From positions 186,001-250,000 of the forward strand of contig JBAJFG010000107.1 of assembly GCA_037903475.1 (NCBI GenBank): a DNA stretch of 64,000 nucleotides, read 5' to 3'. Both the position numbers and the translations under genes were made by a program. A model generated the notes under the pieces. The model made no database searches. It was given only the letters and a program-made list of their open reading frames with translations, and had not been told where the DNA came from. Shown piece after piece: positions 1 to 13,161 of the stretch (positions are counted from its first letter, which is position 1; every line of letters starts with the position of its first letter). Source of the DNA: Ancylostoma caninum (taxonomy: Eukaryota > Nematoda > Chromadorea > Rhabditida > Ancylostomatidae).

Positions 1-1970
1 AAGCGATAAACACCCGACTTTCAACATGACTTGTGCGAAGGTCTCCGAATTCTGCCTTAAGTAAGATTTTCTTCAGCTTTATCACTATAATTCAGTAGCG
101 AGGTAGAGATTGGCGTCTCTGCTCCACACAGGCCATCATCTTCTGTCCCTGCTTGGAACTAGTAAAAGTTCCAGAACCCAGCTTGTAAGCATAACATGAT
201 CAAAGAAGACTGAAAAGCAAATCTTCCTTGAATTTCGAAGAGAAAAACAATCTTAACTGTCAAACACAAGCAAAGTCCCGCAATCAACCTTGGGGTCCCA
301 ATCGATAATCAACTGATAATTACCCCCCCCCCACCCCCAACGTAGTAGACGCTTTAGTCACCCAATAAGAACGTTAGTAATGTTAAAAAATTAGCGTGAT
401 CGTATCTGCGTAGTATAATAGCAAGAAGTGCGGAGATCTAATTGCCAGCTATCCTCGCTAGCCATACTCAGGAAGTTTAACACCTTTTAGCAGATAAATC
501 ACGCCTCTTGTAGTAGGTGAGCCACGCCCCTCCCCTCACCTCCACAGGTGGAATTGTCCCACGATACGTACAGCACAGCTGAGGCAGTCGTTTGCACTAC
601 CTAACAATGTTCCGATTTTTTTTATAAACTCTGGATGATATATGATTCTAACTGCAAATGTGTGTGGCCTACTGTTTTCGAAAAAACTCGTCCAAAGGTG
701 ATCTTCGTGCTGGTCTGCATAGACATCCATGTTATGTAGGGATAAAAGAGAGGGGATTTCATCAGTTAGTGTCAATAAGATCTAAGTAAAACTAGCTGAA
801 AACGGGAATAACTGAGTTTTTTCTTCGGATAATCAATTCTGACAATCAATCACTAATTGTTTCGTTCTCCAATATTGATCTAACCGCAGCCTGCGCGATT
901 TGCGAGTATGTAAGGGCGCTGTTGTCATTGTAAGTTTGTCATCCTCTTGATATTTTAGCACATTGCTGCGCTAGCATTCTGTGTTTTGATTCTCCATAAA
1001 TATTGGACTACGCTTGTCTCACTCATCCTATGTACGCCTGAAACCAAGCACGGTCTACTAAGAGTCCATCATATCCACAAATATTTGCACATCAAGCGAA
1101 TATTAGCGAACAGCTGCACTGTTGGTTCTCGGTCTAACGTTCAACGAACGAATCCGTTAACGCAGTAGGCTCTCCTCATGGCTTTTATACCCCTTATGCC
1201 ATCTGTTGTCATATATACAAGAGTATTCTGTAATATTTGCAATTTCCAGAGTTTCTGGCAGCGTAAAATACAACGGGAAAACCCTCTACCAAGCCAGCTA
1301 CGGGTGTGATGTCGGGACGTGCCTGGTGAGATGCTTCCACGATCAGCATCAGCTTAACGACCACAGTTTTAAGTTATTAAATTTCAGTCACCGGGATGTA
1401 CGGACCTGGGCAGTGTAAAGACGTGCTGCTGTGGTACTGATCTCTGCAATTCTTCTTTCAGAGGAGGTTTTTCATTAATAATGTTAATTGTTTCCATTGT
1501 TTTTATCTGTCAGCATTAAAATATTTAAACGGAAGTAAATACGTTCTCACAAGGCTAGTTTGGAGAGAATGGAGCAGAAATGACGGAGTTTTCGGCTTTT
1601 CCGAGTTTTTTACTCGAATAGCCGCAGAAGCCCTGCGATTGGCTAATTCATCTCACTCAGAACATTACAGTAAATCATCTCACTGTCCAAGCACAGAATT
1701 CGGCAGCAACATCCCCTCTAATTGGAATGCTTCACATCCATTTATGTACTTTCCAAAACTCATCAGGATTCAAAACTCAGATGTTCTACGAATTTCCGGC
1801 ATAAAATTCTCTTCCTGTCAAAAATTCACCTGTGTCCAACGCCAGGCTGGAACAGAAATCATCCCTATTTTACCTCATCCAAGCTTATTTTCATTGGCAC
1901 TCAACAAGGAAATCAAACAATGTGAATGAAAAATAAATAAATAAATTAATAAATTATCAGAGCACTTTCC
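1..1970. other. Intergenic, no secure gene
   Basis: No gene can be supported. A C-rich run lies near 325-341. One exon-like stretch on the plus strand at 1250-1325 has an acceptor ending TTTCCAG and a donor CTG|GTGAG, and its open frame contains YGCDVGTC, but no partner exon was found. A 79-codon open frame on the minus strand at 536-775 resembles no family I know. Confidence 0.4.
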
Positions 1971-4034
1971 TTACGGCATAAATACATAACAATAAGTGAA
2001 TTGATTGCCTGCTGAGCAGTACTCCGTCTCGTGCACTGTCACGAAAGTGAACGGCTTTTTCGTGCAGAGCACGACAAATGCTGCTTCCTCTTCTTGCAAA
2101 GCCTTAGCGATAGACATTTTTGAGCTGTTCGAGGATCGCTGGAGATTCTGAAAGGGTAACATTATCGCTTGAGGTAGGTGAACCGATCCACAAACCCCAA
2201 CCTCCATTATGAGTTGCCTCAGGCGAGTGCTGTTACACAGCTTGTCATGGCTGGTCCCAGAGATTCCATGGTGATAGTCGGGATGGTCAGCTGATCTGGA
2301 ACTTTACCAGGTTTGATGCGTTGCACTTCAGCTCATCCTCTCCCCACTGCTCAAACCTTTTCCAACGCTTGACGCCACAAACCCGGGCAGGAGGCCGGTA
2401 CGCGTCTTCCTGGATGTGCTCGACCTGGATTGTTTGCGGTCTTTCCTCGATGTGCTGAACATGGATTGTCTGAGGTGGTGGACGCTGTTCGTAATGTTGA
2501 ACGATGGTAGGTGGTGGTGGTCGTGACTGGAACTGGTGGATGACAACTGGAGCCGCCTGCGGTTCGCTGACAACGGTTGCCGCGGGACAAGAAGGGCATA
2601 CACAACTGGAAAAGGACAACTGTTACTTTTGCAATCCGATTAGCTGTTAGCTGAGTACGAAATACCGTTTCCTTATTAGAGTCGAACATTTTATTGAACT
2701 GACAACGAATTTTTCTATGACAACAGACGTGTCACCACTTTTATCATCGATTCCATTTCAGTGAAGCCCCGCTGCGCTTAGTTCAGGTATTTTGACGACA
2801 GCGACGAGAGCATTAGTGACACGCTTCCTTGATCGATATGTATTAGTACCAGATCAGTATATCCAAGTTTATATGGAGGTTCACGCCGTAGAGTGGCCCT
2901 AACTAACATCTCATCAATTGATAGAAGCTCTATGACTTGTATCATACTTCAGGAAGGTGAACTCATGGAGCTTTTGTATTCTTGATGAATTGCGCGTAAA
3001 TTGGCTAGAAGAAAACTTAAAATATGTAGAACTCTAGTAGTCTGATATATTCTGGGGAAATGCCGAAGCGCTTTTAATTGGAATATAAAGGAGAGGTGGA
3101 GGGATAGGCAGGCAAGGAGGAGCATGAAGCTGAACGTACTGGCATTCATACAAAAATATAACAAAACTGTTTCTTTCCCATGCGAAAAGCAAATGATGCA
3201 CTGCAAATGATTCTTTTCCAATATTTTAAGAAATGCTGAACTATTCCTATCAGTAACAATAAAATCATTGATGCTACAACGGTTTTTTTTGATGCCTGAT
3301 AAATATCTAGGTAAGTAGCTCCTCGTCTGCCATGGAGGCAAGAAACAATGTAGCAACTACTACTATACTACTACATACTTGTCGCGCTACATAGCACATA
3401 CTTGGCTCATCAAAAAAAAAAGAGACGATCCACGTTTTTTCATGTTTCATGCCGCATATGTATATGGTTATATGGTATTCTGGGTGGTTCCGCGCCATAA
3501 TAGAGTGATTTTGCAGATAGCACTAGTTTCTATGTGCAGCTATACCTTGCAATAGCGAACCTGACGATAGAAAAAACTTTAGAAAAAAAGATGAGTCTCC
3601 CTACAGAGCTCAACACCTGAAAACTGCTTGGCGTCTCTCGCAACTTCGTCGAGCTTCCAGTAGGTACAGTCTGTCAGCTCAGGGAGTGCACCAGGGTGGA
3701 TTTTGGGCGCAATTATGACCTCATCACATTTTCTGCTAACTGATCTGATTTTTACACTTTTTTTGGTATGTATATAGTGTGAATCCTTCCATTTTGATGT
3801 TTCACTATCTCCATTTAATAAAATCTCCTTTCGGAGGAATCCGGTGGACAAAGTCGTAACTGCAGATAAAGTCCACCCTAGTGCACTCTCTGAGCTGAAA
3901 AAAACATATTTATGTTTTGCTGAGCTTTAGAGGAACTGTTTAAAGACTTACGGTTGACAAGATCCGAATAGGCATCCGAAATTTGCACGGATGCTCTGGA
4001 AGATTGTGGAGAACACCAATAGTTTAAATCTCAT
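1971..4034 (-). CDS. Ground-like domain secreted protein (GRL gene A)
   Basis: Spliced model 4034-3952, 2605-2357, 2250-2202, 2147-1971 gives about 185 residues. Exon 1 encodes a signal peptide (MRFKLLVFSTIFQSIRA) followed by FGCLFGSC. Exon 2 is rich in Pro, Gln and His, with repeats of the type QHxEQRPPPQTI. The last two exons encode the Ground-like domain: CNSTRLRQLIM, then VVLC, EYC and TYCYVFMP at the C-terminus, giving the family's four cysteines. Ground-like proteins are nematode hedgehog-related secreted proteins. A basic VKRWK stretch before the domain may be a processing site. Exon 1 to exon 2 spans 1.3 kb. The exon 2 donor is uncertain: G|GTAAAG at 2307 looks stronger but breaks phase with the next exon, whereas the donor at 2356 keeps it. 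The domain call is firm, the N-terminal join less so. Confidence 0.72.
3579..3894 (-). other. Possible alternative 3' exon for GRL gene A
   Basis: A TTTTTTTCAG acceptor at 3895-3897 opens a frame in phase with the signal-peptide exon (3952-4034) and runs 105 codons to a stop at 3579. Used instead of the 2605 exon, it would give a secreted protein of about 132 residues without the Ground-like domain. The peptide matches nothing I recognise; its end contains ALPELTDCTYWKLDEVARD. It may be a chance frame inside a long intron. Confidence 0.25.
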
Positions 4035-4259
4035 AGGTTTCACGGAATGGAAGTAACAATTAGACCGGAGAAGAGGAGAAAGTGTGATGACTCGTCGCCT
4101 TTATATGATGAGTGACCATCGCTAACGAATAGCTAATTTTCTAATGGAAATCGAAAATAGTGAAACGTCGGATCGAGTTTTGGCTCTGTCGTCGCAGCGC
4201 GATTGATGAGCTGTCTTCTAGAAGATTAGAAGATGCATGGACTAACAGATTCGAAATTA

Positions 4260-4265
4260 TTTATT
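4260..4265 (-). terminator. Poly(A) signal of GRL gene B
   Basis: AATAAA on the minus strand, about 65 bases beyond the stop codon of the gene at 4331-5684. Confidence 0.5.
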
Positions 4266-4330
4266 AAATTATGTATCAATATCTGTGCACAATAACAGTT
4301 AACAATCAGAATATTCTACGAATACCATGT

Positions 4331-5684
4331 TTACACCATAAACACATAGCAGTTGTGGTCCATGTTACCCTCGACACAGTACCTGAAAAAATTTGCCTCA
4401 GAGTTGAGTCTCAAAGTTTCATCTAAGTAGTAATCCTCTACCTATGGGAGTCAGCCTGGTAGCTTACTGCACCGTCGACGCACAGCACTGTGAAGGACTC
4501 GTCAGGATAGAGAGCGACCAATTCCTGGTATATCGCCGATTTCACTGCCGATGGTGTTGTGCTATTCGCGATGTGCTGAAGAAGAACAGGTCACACAGGA
4601 TTTCCTAAGGCGTTATAACTCTCACCTTCCTCATAAGTTCACTGATCTCAACGCTGTTGCAATGTCCATGGTCACTTTCGATACCTGGACGTTTTTCCAC
4701 ACCTCCACGAACATGACCGATCTCACGCTTCTTTCTGTAAGTGGAGATACACTTGTATTACTAAAGGTTTAGGTTCACTTACCCAAGTTCTAGGTATCCG
4801 TCTTCGAATAATCCCCGTTACTGTCTTTCTATTTCTGTGTTCCTCTTCTATCGGAAGGCAAGGATTCCCGTACAGTGGAGTATTTTTTTTTATTTTCAAG
4901 AGGTTCTGTTTGGTTTTCGGCTTTTCATGTCCATGCTAAACTTCCAATTAAGGGAAGCTTACGAAACGAAGATTGAGCTTTTATTCTTTGCTTTTTTTCA
5001 AAATTTGAAATTTCACGCATGTAAGACTTGCTGATGGCACTAGGAGTCTTAGACCAAGAAACCATTCATGAAAAATGACCATAAAGGATCCTAATGAAAA
5101 CGTGTTCCCAGCACTCTTTGAGTCTATCCTATAGAATTGCCAAGACCTTGTTCCCTCCTATTGTTTTCCTCAAAGCTGTCAACATAGGGAGCAAAGGCAA
5201 GTGAGCTGTCAATACCCTGAAAGATACCCGTACTTAGGGAAAAATACTCACCTCTTGCCAAATCCACCGCCTCCTCCACAGCAGCTGAAAAGAAAAAAGT
5301 TGGTTTTATCTTAATTTGTCTAGCTATTGTTAAATCTATAGGTGAATTTGTTACTCCTTTAGTTTCGCGAAATCTTTTTATCCTATAGATCAACTGTATA
5401 AACACTTATGGTTAGTTGCGTTAGAATGTTCCCAACATTATACCAATTGGTTCTGTTGGTTTTTTTTACTTTTCTCCCCCATTATTACACAGAAATAGTA
5501 AAATCACTCTCTACCCCTCTCTCCATAGAAGGAACACTCAAATTAAAACTCACCAGGGTTGCGGAGGAGGACAACAACATTGTGGCTGCGGTTGGCAGCA
5601 GCATCCACCCCCACCGCCACCGCTCGGGAAAAGAAAGCTGCTCACAATTGGAAGGAGAATAAAGGCGATGGCCAGTAGTCTCAT
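4331..5684 (-). CDS. Ground-like domain secreted protein (GRL gene B)
   Basis: Five exons (5684-5554, 5284-5252, 4734-4626, 4575-4442, 4382-4331) join in phase to 152 residues. Residues 1-17 are a signal peptide (MRLLAIAFILLPIVSSF). Then come a Gly run, CCC clusters with Gln/Pro, CCCGGGGGFG and a GKRKKRE site typical of furin-type cleavage. The C-terminal Ground-like domain starts at CNSVEISELM, continues with FTVLC and SYQAD, and ends RYC...NCYVFMV, keeping the four cysteines. Introns are short, and exon 2 is a 33-base mini-exon flanked by phase-2 introns, so it could be skipped without a frameshift. The final exon is only 52 bases. Transcription is in the same direction as GRL gene A, 300 bases downstream. 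Probable role: secreted matrix or signalling protein. Confidence 0.85.
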
Positions 5685-7919
5685 CTAGAAATACATTCTT
5701 ATATTTTCCTGTTTTTTTTCCATTATTTTTCATTGCTAAGCGTGAGTGCTGGATTAAGAGGTTCGCGTAGATCAAAATCCATGTCAAATCTAAGGAGTTC
5801 AGCAAAAGTGCTGATAAAATTTAGTATGTGGACGAGTTCATAATCTTATACATGTACGGTTATGTCTGCACAATATAAGAAGCTAGAAAACTGGGTGGTG
5901 AGGCCTAGCTATCATCTATGAAAGCTTTTCGGAGAGATATGGCGCTAAAGCAGAATGAACGGTAAAGTGATCCATAACCATGTGAAATATCCACGGTTTA
6001 TATAAGATGATCACGGATCGCCTAACCTAGATCAAGCGACGAAGTCTTGACTTAGTATCAAAACCGGTACAGAGTGCGATCAGGTGGGCGCGTGTCCGGT
6101 TTCCCCATGGAGACCAAACAGACCCCCCCCCCCCCAAGGCGGACTTGAAGCGATTAGGCTCAAATCATGGGAAACTTCAATCTTTGAGTTATGTGGAGAG
6201 ATACGCATGAGCACGCCCCTCGTAATTTCCAGAGATTTTGGATTCGAAGGCTTGAGAAATTAGAAAATGGTTTTTCTTTTTAGGAAAGCCTGTTTTCAGG
6301 AAATTTTCCCCTCAGAAAAAATTTGTTGGTGTTTGATGCTAAAAGTGTTTCGAGTTTCGCTCCATTCAATAATGTCCTCAAACTTGTTTTTTGTAAGTAG
6401 TTCCATGTAAATAGACTTCGGAAGTTCCTTTTCCACAGTAAGACAGCCATTATCTTCCAACCTTCTGCTACAACTCCTGGATAGATCTTTGCCAACATGT
6501 ATTCCGGTCTTTATGGACATGCCACTAATCAGAAGGCTCCGTTGACGCAATAATCTCTTCTGTTTCTATTTGAAATGGTGACACAGCCAATGGAAGCTTC
6601 CCCAACATTGACTCTACATTGGCCCATAGATGAGACACTTCGTTGTTGCGCTTAGGTTGGGTATTTCAGTTAAAATCTCATCATCACAACAATTTCATCG
6701 TGCAGCATGTCATCGCTTCCATAAGCGAGTCCAAGTGGATGATGGATGGATGTGCTCGGATTCAGCTGCACTTTACTAGACCCAGATTTCCAGACTTTTG
6801 ATAGTGCACGCAGATTTTTAGTTCCACAAGAGCTTGTGGACTTCGTTCTTGAATGAGTTTTTCTTCCACAGGAACCATGCCTCCCCGTAATTCGGCCATG
6901 TCCACGCAAGTACGTGAATGTATCCAAAAAAATTGCTACTAAAGTCCCCACACCTGTGAATTTCTGTGAAGTAATGAGTGGCGCTATTATTATTATCATG
7001 CATAATCGGCCATATGCAAAAGTACGACAGTAATCACCTTAGAAGCTTTCACCTTACCATACCAGAACTTCTTTACAGTGCAGTACAAAGCAATGCAACG
7101 AATGAAGTCATAGCAGGTGATAGCTATATTTAATGAGGCAAAGCCAGTCGACGGTGATCACCTCTGCTATACGCAACGATTTCCAGGATTTTCGTTGATC
7201 CTACTGAACCTCCTAATCGCCTACACATCTTAGAACTACATAGCAAAGATTTCCGTCCCTCAAAAGATAGAAGAGTGCAAGGCTCCTTGCCAAGTAGACT
7301 AGACCCATCATCGTTGAGCGTGTAAAAATCAGGGCACAGCGCGTGGTTTTCATTGACCAGCAGGACTTAGTAGGTGTCGAGCATATTTGAGGAAATTTAG
7401 TTCGAGCATCCAGTAACGTGATGCGATCGATAGATTAGATAGATAGACTTTCGCCCACTTCTGAAGGATTTACCTTAAAAGGGAGTCGACGATACATGCA
7501 TATTTTGAATGAAAGAGAGTCGAATCCGCTAACGTGTGCTTCTAACCTGCCGTATGAGAAGCGTCAGACCTGCTACTGGGTCAGTCCTTCATGAAATAGA
7601 CTCGTGTTTGCCGAACACGCTCATCTAATATAAATTGAACAGACTATAAATCACTTCATCCTTTCCTTGAACTCTGACGCGCTCCAGTGATGATAATCAG
7701 GTGTTGCTCTTCTTGTAGGTGGCGGATCATGTTGAAATTTTGGGTGTGGAAAGGATGGGTAGAAACGTTACTGTCTATTTTTGAAAATGAAAAGAACTGA
7801 ACCGAGGAACGACTAAACCAGCATGGAGCTTTGGTCAGGAGTACGCATCTGGATTAATTCGAATTGATGAAAGGTGATGGAACCTCTAAGCTTAATCCTT
7901 TGAGATCATAATAGTCGAG
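5685..7919. other. Intergenic, nothing recognised
   Basis: Upstream region of GRL gene B and flank of the fold-back element. A poly-C run lies at 6121-6134. Several short overlapping frames at 6280-7003 show no splice context or recognisable motif. Confidence 0.5.
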
Positions 7920-8616
7920 GTACAGTCGGGTCCGGCAGCTACTGCAAATGGGCGCCGGCGGGCGCCGGCCGCCGCCACCCTCCGGCGTCCCGGTATTAAT
8001 GAGCTATAAATCACTCGAGCTTGGGAGAAAGCAAAGAAAAATACAATTTTAGTCCATAGTAGACAGAGTGCAGTGGATATGTTACGGCTATGAAGCAGGG
8101 GACCATTTTCACAACTTTCACTTTTTTCATTTTTGTGATTTTCATGGGGAAAGATTTCTGAACACACAATAAGCGAAGCCAACTCTTCCATTTTCTGCTA
8201 TAGTACACTGCTTCGCGAATACAAAAATGGCCGCTATTCTTCTATGGATAGACACAGTACTTCAGTTATCCCATCTGAATAATAAAGCGCATCCAATTCG
8301 GGATCCTCAGAAATAATCGAAATCCGTATAAATTGTTCCATATCCATTGCGAAGTAGTTCTACCGCTGTCATTTACTTTTCATGGAGCAGTCCTTTACGG
8401 CGGAATTACTCTCTCCCGGTTTCCCTCAACTTTGAAAAAGTGGTTTTTCACTATTACTTACACTATTACTATTACTTAAACTTAAACTTATCGTAGTTTA
8501 TCTTCGAAATTTATGCAAAACGTTGCCGGATGCCTTCCTGGACTACCCGAAGGAGATCACGGGGGACGTTCCAAGCAGTGAACCCCAAACACTGCGATAC
8601 TTAACTCTGGATCTCC

Positions 8617-8690
8617 AACGGAGTGGAACCAGCGATAGGGACAGATTGCAATCTGCCACTCAAACCACTGAGCCATCCGGGCTACTTTTT
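8617..8690 (-). repeat. tRNA-like sequence (SINE head) in fold-back spacer
   Basis: The minus strand reads CCCGGATGGCTCAGTGGTTT and, about 35 bases on, GCTGGTTCCACTCC. These match pol III A-box and B-box patterns. No convincing acceptor stem closes, so this is a tRNA-derived repeat or relic rather than a working tRNA. Confidence 0.5.
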
Positions 8691-8756
8691 ATGTTGGAGT
8701 TTGTTAGATAACTGCAGCAGTCCGTAGGCAGCATACTATATGTATTTGCAAAACGG

Positions 8757-8832
8757 GGGCACAGGGCAGGACTCGATCCCCTGACCACCACAACGTCGAT
8801 CATTCGCTCAACCCACTGAGCTATGCGCGCAC
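8757..8832 (-). repeat. Second tRNA-like sequence in fold-back spacer
   Basis: The minus strand contains ATAGCTCAGTGGGTTGAGC (A box, with a GCTC/GAGC D stem) and CAGGGGATCGAGTCCTG (B box, with a five-pair T stem). The acceptor ends do not pair well, so a tRNA-derived SINE or pseudo-tRNA is more likely than a functional gene. Confidence 0.5.
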
Positions 8833-9647
8833 GCGACAACATACAAATAGTGTCCAATCTTACTTACACTTACACTTATCGTAGTTTATCTTAGAAATTT
8901 AGGTGAAAAGGGAGTTGGGTGGGGCCACTCCTGTGAAGCCTAAGCCTAAGCCTTAAACCCATTCTTAAGCATAGGGTTAGGAAGGCATCCGGCAACGTTT
9001 TGCATAAATTTCGAAGATAAACTACGATAAGTGTAAGTGTAAGTAATAGTGGAAAACTTTTTCGAAGATAAACTACGATAAATGTAAGTGTAAAATAGTA
9101 ATAGTGTAAGTAATAGTAAAAAACCACTTTTCAAAGTTGAGGGAAACCGGGAGAGAGTAACTCCGCCGTAAAGGACTGCTCCACGAAAGATAAATGACAG
9201 CGGTAGAACTACTTCGCAATGGATATGGAACAATTTATACGGATTTCAATTATTTCTGAGGATCCCGAATTGGATGAGCTTTATTATTCAGATGGGATAA
9301 CTGAAGTACTGTGTCCATCTATAGAAGAATAGCGGCCATTTTTGTATTCGCGAAGCAGTGTACTATAGCAGAAAATGGAAGAGTTGGCTTCGCTTATTGT
9401 GTATTCAGAAATCTTTCCCCATGAAAATCACAAAAATGAAAAAACGTGAAAGTTGTGAAAACGGTCCCGTGCTTTATAGCCTCAACATATCCACTGCACT
9501 CTGTCTACTATGGACTAAAATTGTATTTTTCTTCGCTTTCTCCCAAGCTCGACTGATTTATAGCTCATTAATACCGGGGCGCCGGAGGGTGGCGGCGGCC
9601 GGCGCCCGCCGGCGCCCATTTGCAGTGGCTGCCGGACCCGACTGTAC

Positions 9648-12600
9648 AGGATACGCCAGAATTTCTTGGACAAACCTAATACGTAGTTCACTGGAACGAA
9701 GGGAAGAAGTTGAGAAATCTTGTGGTTATTACATATCACGTATGATGTACGTATGTATGCTACTGAATATCATTGTATGTATACATGCTCAGCCATAAAC
9801 AAAGCGCTTCTACTTTTTCACAGGAATGGAAAGCATCTTCCCAAAAATCCAGAGAAGTTGTAGGAATTGATCGATGTAAATTACCGGAGTGCCAGGCTCG
9901 ACGTCTCACCTCCTTCTCTCTGGCCCTATTAGAATTCTTGCCCTTCCGAATGAAGATGGTGCAATGTTTGGGACTAATAGCAAATGGTTGCTATTAACCT
10001 CAAATTTTCCTCATAGGTTTATTGAACGACTAACCTGTTGAAAAAGAGTTTCGTCTCACCAGTATACATTGGTTGGAACAAAAATTTCCATTAAATTCAA
10101 AAATAGGTACTGGGACCGTTTATACCTTTCTTGAGACTTTGACGCAAAAAGTTTCACATTTTTATGCAAGCAAAGGTTGATAGTGGATTTTTCAAAAGTA
10201 TCGTCAGACGTTTACCTTCACCGTCATCGCTGGAGGCATGAAAGCCGCCGGATTTTTTACAGCAGAAAAAACATAAAAGTTCACCTTCTCACAATGAAGT
10301 CAATGCATAAAAACTCAATAGTGACGAAGGAGATCCAGAATAGCTCATTGCCGTAATTTAGTTCTCATTATGGAGAAAGGTCAATTCTTGCAAAGCGTTT
10401 CACTCCGTTCGACGCCGCAGTTTCATCACCCCTGAGCGCATCTGCAGCGAAATTACTCTTTAGCATTGTTGTTGTATCCTTCTAATCGTAAGTTACCTTG
10501 TTCACGGAACTACTGGGTACGCAAAGGATCGCGCTGCTTTTTCGGACAGTTTATGGCAACTTGCTGGCTACTTTCAAACGTTTCCGCCAATTTTCTCGGC
10601 TATGACTTGGGACTTTCATAGAGAAGAGGACTTTTGCGGACATCCTCAACCCTAGAGGAGTGAAAGTTCTTCCACTGGTGGGTTTCAGGAGCAAAAAATT
10701 GGTTTTTACTGGTAGTACATGCCACTGTGAAAGCTAGAGTTGTGCTTTGAGAAGGAAATGACCGCTGTCACCGATTGGCCTATCCCTGTTCAGATAATTC
10801 GTCAGAAAAAGTTTCATTAGCTCATACTACCCGCAGTTATGTTACGAGGTTCCAAGTATTGCGAAATATAAATATACGAGCTGTAATAAGTTACGTTACT
10901 GAGGGAATGGTTGTTATGTGGTAATACATGAGCACCATTATGTTACCGAACGAACTCCCATTTACAGCCAAGCATTCACGATCTCCTTTGCGTGCGTGCG
11001 TCAGATTTGTCTCGTCACGCGTCAGAGATTACGCGAACGCTCCTCGTTTTTCGAGTAAAATCATCACTGACCATAAGGTCCTAGTCATTGTTACGGGTGG
11101 ATAATCTCCCACAAATGATCTCCGCGGACCTTTACAGATGGGCGGACAGATGATTGACTATTATTTTTTCGTGTCATCACGTCATACACTGTTTCTTCTT
11201 TACTTCGATGACGAATTCGGTATGAATACAGCCAGAAGTTTCCTGTAGATCCCCTGTTTACGTTGTCCTCCGTGGTGTACTCAGTCTTTTGAAGCACTGG
11301 CAAAGTTGTATTGTGATCCTTTGCCAAATTTGAAAGATCACACAGTTTGTCCTCGTTTAGTTGGTCAGTGTGTTTATTTTTCCTGTTTCAAAACCCAAGG
11401 GAACTGGATACAAAATCACAATTCAAGCACTAATTCCCAAACGTTAATACAATTTTTGAGACATTAGCTTCGAGTATAATTTGTATAGAATTCACGTACA
11501 TAATGCTATTTCTGTGGGGTAAAACCAAACTGCTAGGAGGGAAAATTTTCGTATTGTTGCTGTAATCCTTTCCAAAAACTACGATAGTTGAGTATTTCTG
11601 CCTATGATCTGCATTTCTTTCATGAATCTTCGAATACAGCATTATTTCTCGTGTTCTTCCTTACTCTAACATCATCACAACTATATTTCCAGGTGAAACA
11701 CATTATAGTACTGGTCAGTGCTAATAAAGTGAACAAGGTAAAGTAAAAGTAGCCAGAACCCTGGCACAGAACGGACCGTCTGGTTGTTCGTCGAATCCCT
11801 CGTTTCTCTAGTATCTTGTAAGGTTTTCGTATTATATTTTCATAACAGTCCACTTATCCTATACTGATAGCTATATTAAGTAAATTTTTCGGATTTTAGT
11901 TGCTATGGATTGTGCGCTTCTTTTTTAATGATTGTGTACTTCGCAAAATTTCGCTGATTTCTTGGAGAATCTCTTCCAGACATTGTTCTAGCTGTGCATC
12001 TCTGATATTGTGAACAAATTCGCTGGTTTTCATCTGTTCAGGTCAATTTTGTTTGTTTTTTATTGGCAGGCTGAGGCAGAGATTCTGAAAAATATCTGTC
12101 GAGCATGTTCCGCTAATTTTCCCACTCCATTCCTTGTACATTTCCAGAAACTTATTGAGGAATGGAAAGGAGAATTACGCCTGCGGATACTTCCAGGTTT
12201 TTACTTGGTATTCATGTCAGAGGAAAGAAAACATGTTTAGCCTGTCCCAATTTGGACCTTTTTTTTCTATCTGAACCCTTAGTAAATATCCATATGGAAC
12301 TAATCGAAAGTTCAACGAGGTTCAATGAGCTCTCTGGAACACTTACATCATAAGAACATGAGAAGAAGAAAAATGCACCCCTAATACAGCTGACATTCTG
12401 TTTATTAATTTTGTCAGAAGAGCATACCATTACAACTGAAAAGGTGGCCATCATCTTGGTCGTCTTCTTATGATTGGTCCTGATCGCGCTTTTTTGTTAG
12501 ATTCGCGCTGTCTACTACGATGATAAGGTTTTCGAGAGGGCAGATAGCACGTGATTTTGCCATTCCATGCTATGGCGATGTCGAGTGTGCTTAAGCTTCA

Positions 12601-13161
12601 AAAGGAAGAATTGTCCTACGCTCCTATCTCTGCCTAAGAAAGAACAAAGTCAGAGGACTAAACACAGATCCGACACTTTAGGAATATTCCAGCCTGCTTT
12701 TGATTTCCCACGAATTTACCAACCCGTCCCAAATGTGAGATATGACGGAAAACAGTTGTAGCCAACTTACGTGGTTTCCAATTAGTTGAAAGAATTAGAC
12801 TGCACTACACATAACTATGCATGTTTGTTTCGTCAGGCTGTTATTCGACACATAACTTATTAATCTACTCCATTAGACAGGATTTTCAGCTGTTGTGCAC
12901 TATTTACTTCCTGTGCACTTTGTGCAAGAAAACATGCTTCGAGTGCTTTCTTGTTTTAGATTTTTTTCGGATATTTAGGATGGACACCACGACATTTTGA
13001 AAAGTTCGGTACATTATCTAAAGCTCCATTTTCGTCCGTCTCTTATTACATCGATACTTTTACCCTTTGCTGGACAAACTTCGAGAAAAAATCCCATAAT
13101 GATCCAATCGACGATTAGGCGAAAGCTTTATTGGCAGTGCCACTTCTAATTTCTTTTCTAG
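9648..13161. other. Intergenic, no secure gene
   Basis: Several short open frames have acceptor-like sequences before them: plus strand 9824-9997 after TTTTTCACAG, and 12072-12240 after TTGGCAG. Their phases could not be chained and no family is recognised. The rest shows no motif, tRNA or repeat that I could define. Confidence 0.4.

Larger units (their letters stand above)
7920..9647. mobile_element. 1.7-kb fold-back (long terminal inverted repeat) element
   Basis: The left arm, 7920-8539, and right arm, 8979-9647, are imperfect inverted copies of each other. The outer ends are GTACAGTCGGGTCCGGCAGC and its exact complement, and the arms include a very GC-rich block (GGCGCCGGCGGGCGCCGG) near 7950 and 9600. 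The right arm carries a small internal duplication of the segment around AAACTACGATAA. A TA lies just inside both outer ends, compatible with a TA target duplication, so a Tc1/mariner-type non-autonomous origin is possible. No transposase is encoded. The spacer of about 440 bases contains two tRNA-like segments listed separately. Confidence 0.85.

Noticed and set aside
8757..8832. Functional tRNA gene
   Set aside because: A and B boxes and D and T stems are present, but the acceptor stem does not close and the anticodon arm is poor; it sits inside a transposable element.
8011..9798. Near-identical proteins predicted at 8011-8208 (minus) and 9358-9798 (plus)
   Set aside because: They are the same sequence read from the two arms of the fold-back element, not a duplicated gene.
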